Assembly: GCF_901000735.1 (NCBI RefSeq)
Contig: NC_081545.1
Span: 30,427,968-30,491,967, forward strand
DNA: 64,000 bases
Source of the DNA: Corylus avellana
Taxonomy: Eukaryota; Streptophyta; Magnoliopsida; Fagales; Betulaceae
Direction: 5' to 3'
The position numbers were made by a program, and so were the translations under genes. Positions within the stretch are counted from its first letter, which is position 1, and every line of letters begins with the position of its first letter. Below the pieces are notes generated by a model that saw only the letters and a list, made by a program, of their open reading frames with translations, was not told the DNA's origin and ran no database searches. Positions 58,680 through 64,000 of this stretch are shown here, one piece after another.

Positions 58680-59522
58680 TGTCCCTTCCAACTTTCTGCA
58701 ATTTGAAAGACTTTTTAGCTGACCCAAGGTGGAAACGGGTCGGGTTGGTCGTTCGTTTAGCTAGCGACAAGGTACGACACAGTCAGCATAAAATTCGTTG
58801 ATCATCATAATAATACGGTGCACCAAAATGTGTAAAAAATTTGGGAAGATCCTTTGAAATGGTCATTTTTATCATGAGCGAGCCATAAATAAAAATAAGC
58901 TTTCAAACTAGTTCAACCGATTTAAAATATTGTCAAGTGTTTATAAACATTTAAAATATTAGTTTAAGTTAGTAAATTGATATTAATGACCTTAATAATT
59001 TAATATGCGTTTTAAATGTTTATAAACACTTTACAGTATTTTAAAATGGGTTATAAGATATTTCCTACAAACTGGTTTGAAAGAAACTTTTGTCCTACAA
59101 ATCAAAAATTAAATTTTTACTCTCACATTATCTTAATTGTGTGATTATTATATAGTACTTTACTAAATAATATTATTTTTTAATTAAAGTATAATGTTAT
59201 TTTTGCATCCACATCATAAAAAATTACTTCAAATATGTCACGTCACCCGTGTAAACTTATTTTAATAAATATATGTAAAAAGTAGTATTGGAAATTGGGC
59301 CAACGAGGAAGTCTAGCCTGCTACAATTGAGAAGCCCAACCAAACAGGGCCCACATTTGAGTCCAGCTACTTGAGTCCATCATGCTGCAACCAACGAGCC
59401 TACAATGTCAGGGATCTGACCTAAATCTCGAAAGACTTGGGATATGATTGCATATCCTTTGAGATCAAATTGGGTCCAATATTCTTGGAACATATTCGTA
59501 CTCCAGTTCCTCAAGCCTACAA
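58680..59522. other. Upstream flank of nicastrin
   Basis: AT-rich DNA that would hold the nicastrin promoter near its left end. No clear TATA box was chosen. No gene is seen. Confidence 0.35.
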
Positions 59523-59561
59523 GAGTAATTCTATAAGTTTTTTTTGTGTCCCTCTAAGAAT

Positions 59562-60353
59562 TAGGGGTGAAATTTAAAACCGCCTAACCGCAACCGCTAA
59601 CCGCTAACCGTTATAACCGTTAACCGCTAACCGCCTAACCGCTTTGAAAGCGGTTAGTAAAAACCGCTAACCGCCTAGGCGGTTGCGGTTAGCGGTTAGT
59701 AGGTTTTGGAAATCCGCTAACCGCTATCCGCTAACCGCTTTTTTTTAAATATAATATATATTTATATATTATATATATATAATAACAATAAGTTGTGAGT
59801 TTATGAACTTTTTTTGGTTGATTGAAATGAGCCTCAAGCTTCAAGTTTAACCATATATGTTGGTTTTTTTGGTTGCTTGTGAGTTTATGAATTTGTTTGT
59901 GTTTTATTTTATTTCTATGTGTGAGTTTATGAACTTGCTTGTGAGTTTATGTATAAGACTACAAGTGAAGTGATGATTTTGTTGTAATTTTATTTGTATA
60001 TTATATGATGTGTAGATTTGTAGAAGGTGGCCAACAAGATTTTGGTATATAGCAATTTTTAATGCTAAAATGGCCATGGAAAGGGAAAAAAAAATGAGAA
60101 AAAAAAATGTTTAAAGTGAGCCCAAAACCGGCCCAAACCCGGTCCAAACCCGGCCCAAAATCGGTCCAAAGAAAAAAGCCCAAAAAAAGCGGTTAGAAAA
60201 AAAGCGGTTATTCCAAAGCGGTTAACCGCTAACCGGGCGGTTAACCGCTACCCGGTTAGCGGAGGCGGTTAGTAAAATTTACTAACCGCCTAGGCGGTTG
60301 CGGTTAGCGGTTTTAGCCACTAACCGCTAACCGCAACCGCTATTTCACCCCTA
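59562..60353. mobile_element. Non-autonomous hAT element packed with GCGGTTA repeats
   Basis: The 792-bp element has perfect 12-bp terminal inverted repeats (taggggtgaaat) and a perfect 8-bp target duplication ctaagaat (59554-59561 and 60354-60361), diagnostic of hAT. Both subterminal regions are dense arrays of gcggtta and its complement taaccgc, dozens of copies, while the centre is AT-rich and non-coding. Such arrays are probably binding sites for the transposase of an autonomous partner elsewhere. Confidence 0.92.
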
Positions 60354-60378
60354 CTAAGAATGATGTAACTATTAAAAT

Positions 60379-60622
60379 TGAATTGAGATCCCCTTCAATT
60401 GAAGAGAAATTAGAGATTCTCCAATTGTTAATCGTGACCCTTCATTTTAAATCCAATGGTTTATAAAATGCCAACTGTTTTTGTATAATCGATGCATTAA
60501 ATAGTGACTTCTGCTTTACCGAGGTTTAAATGATTTTATAAACCATTAGATTTAAAATGAAAGGTCACGATTAACAATTGGAGAATCTCCAATTTCTCCC
60601 CAATTGGAGGGGATCTGAATCC
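60379..60622. mobile_element. Long-TIR MITE with 8-bp TSD, nested in the outer MITE
   Basis: The left arm begins tgaattgagatccccttcaa and the inverted right arm begins tggattcagatcccctccaa. The arms pair over about 90 bp, including ggtcacgattaacaattgg. The flanks attaaaat (60371-60378 and 60623-60630) form an 8-bp target duplication. 244 bp, non-coding. Confidence 0.75.
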
Positions 60623-60749
60623 ATTAAAATCATCATTTGATCAAACTCCAATAATGATCAATTACAAGCTCAGTGATGATTTTAATAGTCACATCATTTT
60701 TTGAGGGATTCAAGAGGGACACAAAAGGGACTTGTAACATTACTCAGCC

Positions 60750-61104
60750 CACAATTCAATAAATATAGGAATAGAGTATTTAACTAATAATTGCTCTTTG
60801 CGAAAACTCTTGCTATTCATTGTCATTATCTTATTTTGATAACTAACTTAAGCATTGAGGCTTTCTCCCGTCGGCCCATTCTGACAAACTCTTTTGCTTA
60901 ACTTGTTATTCTTTTGCAGATTCTTTCGTAGACACTCACCAGTCAAAAAATTGTTATAACAAGTAGCATTACTCATAATTAAAATATAGAGGGTTTATTT
61001 AATTGCATAAATTACATTTTGCTGCATCTAACAATGCATATATTATCGTGTCGTTTCATTTTAAATGACATGACTATCTACACCATACATAATATATACA
61101 TATC

Positions 61105-61142
<38 letters not shown>

Positions 61143-61595
61143 TTCTTCCTTTATTTTTTTTCTTCAAATTTTTTGTTTTTCTGTTTATATTATCTTATGC
61201 AAGAGTATTTTTGTCATTTAAGGCGTGGAAAGAAGACATTGCAACCCCTTTGATAGTTAAGCAAGAGACATTGCAAAGATTAGAAGCTTGAAAGACATTG
61301 CACATTGAGTTATAGTTTGGAGGAGTAACGTACTAAAGTATAGTTTCCCCAAGAAATAAAGCATGGTAACAACTTCGTGAATATAATTTACAGGTACCAA
61401 ATGAAAGATCTGAAAAAAGAAAAGTGAGAATAAATTTATATTTTGACAGAAAATTTTGGATTTGAATTACTCTTCAAAATATACACTAAAATCACTTCAT
61501 AGTCAACATGTTCCAAAAGCTATTACATATTGCAGTGAAATGGGGTGAAAGATTGACCCCCCCTAAACGGGCAAAAGATAAAAGTTCCAGTATGG
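60750..61595. other. Spacer downstream of the right-edge gene
   Basis: AT-rich, with a long T/A run at 61108-61142 and a gagacattgcaa-containing repeat around 61230-61310 related to the palindrome at 7519-7712. The part near 61595 would be the 3' UTR of the minus-strand gene. Confidence 0.4.
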
Positions 61596-63757
61596 TTACA
61601 GACCAAAGTCCAGTTCAGCTCGCTTCAGTACAGATGTTACTCTCCTGAAAAATTCCGGTTCATTTTCTTCGATATCATCAAGAGTCATCAACTCGTGCTC
61701 ATCTGCCTAATTAGACAAAGGAACAGGAAAAAAAGACTCATGAGAAGACATTCTAAAGAATGCTAATCAGGGAGGAAAAAATAGGCATATAATGTGATAG
61801 AAACTGCCAAAAGCCGACTGGCATAAAAGATTTTCACACTATTATCAGCACAACAATACAATATTTCAATTTCAATGATTTTGGTTTGGTCTTGTTCAAT
61901 TAAGACAAATGATTGCACCAAATAAAGGTTATATAGTAAAGGATAAAGATATTATAGATCTAAGACGCTCAAAGTACTTTATATTTACAGCAGGAAGCTA
62001 AAGGAGAGCAATAATTTTATCTATAAAAACGAAACTCCAACTTTCTCAGGTAGAAAGGTAAGAACATTCCCATTGACTCAAGTCTTTGCATGGAATTCTC
62101 GCCATGGTAATATCAGAGTAATCTTTATCAATCTAAGATATGAACAAGCAAAATACTAGCAGTCAGCCACAAAGGAAGCATATAAATCAAATGTTTTCCA
62201 TTTATCTTGATGAAAGTTGTTATTCAGTAATAGTAATTCAGATTAGTTGAAGAGAATCATATGAAGCTAGTGGAACATTCATGATAATTATTCCTCACTA
62301 TACAATTAACCATCAAATATTAAATGGATTATGGAAGAAGGTTTAGTTTAGAAATTTTTTAGGTAAATACATTTTTGCCAAAAAAAAAAAAAAAAAACAG
62401 AGCTCAGTGTCTCAGAGGTCAAGCTAAGAAATATGAAATTAGTGAAGAACATGAAAGAAGTGGACTGTACAATTTCCCAAAGATAAAACACTACCTTGAA
62501 AAACCCAAAAATAAGATTATGACATTTTTGTTAGAAAATGGGTAGCAGGCAAATGATACTCATCTAAATCAAAATGCAATACAAGAGTAAAAGGAATGGG
62601 TCCATTGATCATGCTTATCTTGGCATAAGCCATCTTCTTCTGGAGCACCCTAAAAATAAAGACCATGTATTTAGTGCGTAAGCATATTTGAATTTCAACA
62701 GTTCATTGGGGCTTTCAACTTCTATCTTTCCAAGAAGATAAATCTTGATATATGAAGTGACAAGATTATGCGCATTCACTCATTTGATAGAAAGTCAATT
62801 AAATGGTAGATACCTCTCTAAACTTTAACAGTATTAAGTTTGACACAGAAGCTGGCTTTGCCTGATCCCACCTGAAGAAATGATGGAACCAAGCACAAAT
62901 GTCAGTGACAAAAATCCATGTACACGATCAAGGCAACATCAATTTCACAAGAGAGATAAGACAACATGACATACATGGTACACATGGCGAAAGTTGTTGG
63001 GTTCAGACAATCATAGTTCAGGACACCATTTCAAATAATTTTATAGATTAATATAGCTATAATGCTCTTGAAAATATATGTACTTGCTGTGTTAATACTC
63101 TAGATCAAATCATTTGAGAAAGATTGCTTCAAGTGCGCTGCAATTTAGGAAAAACTATCTAAGATGGTTAGAAGATGTACATAAAGAAACAAACTGCACC
63201 AAACTGCTCTAGAGATGCAATAGGATTCAAAATCAAGGCGCCACAACGACTAGGAGAATCTTAGAAAAACAGGAGGAGCAAGGGAAAGACAAAAAGGAAA
63301 TGAGCTAAGGCAGTGACAGAATACATGACAAACAATGAATGAACAGAAGAAATGGCCCTGATAAGAGTGAATAGCAGGAAAGAAGTGGTCAAGCTAATTC
63401 TGATTGAGATATTAGGCTTTGTTTGCTGACTTACTAGGTATTCCATACATCAAAAGACCAATTTTATAACTTCAGTATAGTATTTTTTTGACTTTTTCTG
63501 CCACCCCTAGGACTGAACCAACCCCACAATTTTAACACCTAAGCCAAGGCTCAGAAGTATCACTAAAGCAACCAACTGTTTGGAAAGCATGAATGCCAAA
63601 TGATCAATTGTATCTAAGAATGCAACCCATACCTCACAAGCATTAACTCATTAACAGACCGCCACATTCCACGTCCGACATCTTTTGCAGACTGCTCCCT
63701 CACACTTCGTCCATGCCACAACTCTTTTGTAATGTACATCACTTCTTCAACATCTAC
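61596..63757 (-). CDS. 3' part of an unidentified multi-exon gene (5' end outside the window)
   Basis: Minus-strand exons: 63757-63633 (VDVEEVMYITKELWHGRSVR...), then 62871-62814 (RWDQAKPASVSNLILLKFRE). The join is in frame, with good GT-AG sites. A further exon begins after ttttag near 62652 (GAPEEDGLCQDKHDQW...) and its donor is unclear. The last exon starts at 61702 or 61706 and ends DIEENEPEFFRRVTSVLKRAELDFGL with a TAA at 61596-61598. The acidic and charged C-terminus has no domain I can name. Upstream exons lie beyond 64000. A donor at ttgtattgc (about 62583) or a GC donor after gaagatg would keep frame with the 61702 acceptor, but neither is strong. The coding nature is supported by open, non-repetitive frames joined by consensus splice sites. 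The function is not assigned. Confidence 0.65.
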
Positions 63758-63860
63758 CTATACAAAATGGCAATAGATTACATAAAATTGACAACAGACA
63801 AGGTTCAAAGACTTTATCTAGCATGTGGTGGCATTGCTATTCTCATTTGCATAGGAAGCT

Positions 63861-63868
63861 TATTTATT

Positions 63869-63922
<54 letters not shown>
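63861..63922. repeat. (ATTT)n(ATT)n microsatellite, tail of a repeat at the window edge
   Basis: Tetranucleotide repeats pass into about 14 ATT units. To the right, up to the window end, is a GC-richer block (aggaacccctccaaggcaag...) that looks like the body of a minus-strand retroposon whose tail is this microsatellite. Its start is outside the window. Confidence 0.7.
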
Positions 63923-64000
63923 TTATGATGAGGAACCCCTCCAAGGCAAGTTTACTTCGTATACCCACCCCTCTCAGGTAAAGGTAAACTTCGGAACCGT

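Larger units (their letters stand above)
59523..60745. mobile_element. Outer inverted-repeat MITE containing two nested transposons
   Basis: The left end (gagtaattctataag...ttttgtgtccctct, then gatgtaactattaaaa after an insertion) is matched by the inverted right end (reverse: gagtaatgttacaag...ttttgtgtccctct...gatgtgactattaaaa). Removing the two later insertions leaves an element of about 171 bp with arms of about 55 bp. Its own target duplication is not clear. Confidence 0.65.

Noticed and set aside
59580..60350. CRISPR-like or telomere-like array of GCGGTTA units
   Set aside because: The repeats are short, in both orientations, without spacers, and contained in a hAT element with TIRs and TSD. 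This is a plant genome.

Overview
This window is nuclear DNA from a plant, very probably a woody rosid eudicot. The evidence is multi-exon genes with GT-AG introns, AT-rich intergenic DNA, and plant-type gene products: a nepenthesin-like aspartic protease, plant nicastrin and a plant CENP-V/GFA-domain protein. It also carries plant repeats: L1-type LINEs, a tRNA-derived SINE, hAT and PIF/Harbinger MITEs, and a 5S-rRNA-bearing TRIM LTR. The abundant LINE 3' end in CTTATCA(A)n reminds me of Fagales genomes, but that is an impression and not proof.

Layout. 1-5.5 kb is gene-poor and holds MITEs and simple repeats. 5.56-6.88 kb (minus) is a single-exon PCS1/nepenthesin-like aspartic protease with a TATA box. 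7-13.3 kb has no gene I can support and several MITEs. 13.3-31.1 kb is a segmentally duplicated block built around a small CENP-V/GFA-domain gene. The block contains four units in the order A, B, A', B'. An 8.04-kb tandem duplication (about 13902-21942 and 21943-29986) explains the arrangement. Unit A has a GFA pseudogene with an in-frame stop. B lost its GFA coding exon at the duplication junction. A' and B' carry intact copies. A 1.88-kb stretch of B and B' looks base-for-base identical while the flanks and A/A' differ, which suggests gene conversion.

32.9-37.9 kb (minus) is a complete five-exon gene for the 75-kDa NDUFS1 subunit of mitochondrial complex I (741 aa; I derived the splice sites and they keep frame). 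40.0-58.6 kb (minus) is a complete 16-exon nicastrin gene (668 aa, a gamma-secretase subunit). It is inflated to 18.5 kb by LINE fragments, a SINE, an LTR remnant, an hAT MITE and several ultrashort LINE-tail insertions with 15-19 bp target-site duplications. One nicastrin intron appears to use a GC donor. 59.5-60.75 kb is a nest of three non-autonomous DNA transposons. 61.6-63.76 kb (minus) is the 3' end of an unidentified multi-exon gene that continues beyond the right edge.

The genes have unrelated functions (secretory or extracellular proteolysis, small-molecule thiol chemistry, mitochondrial respiration, intramembrane proteolysis), so there is no operon-like logic. The most interesting biology is structural: the GFA array with its conversion tract, and the series of minimal LINE insertions in the nicastrin introns.
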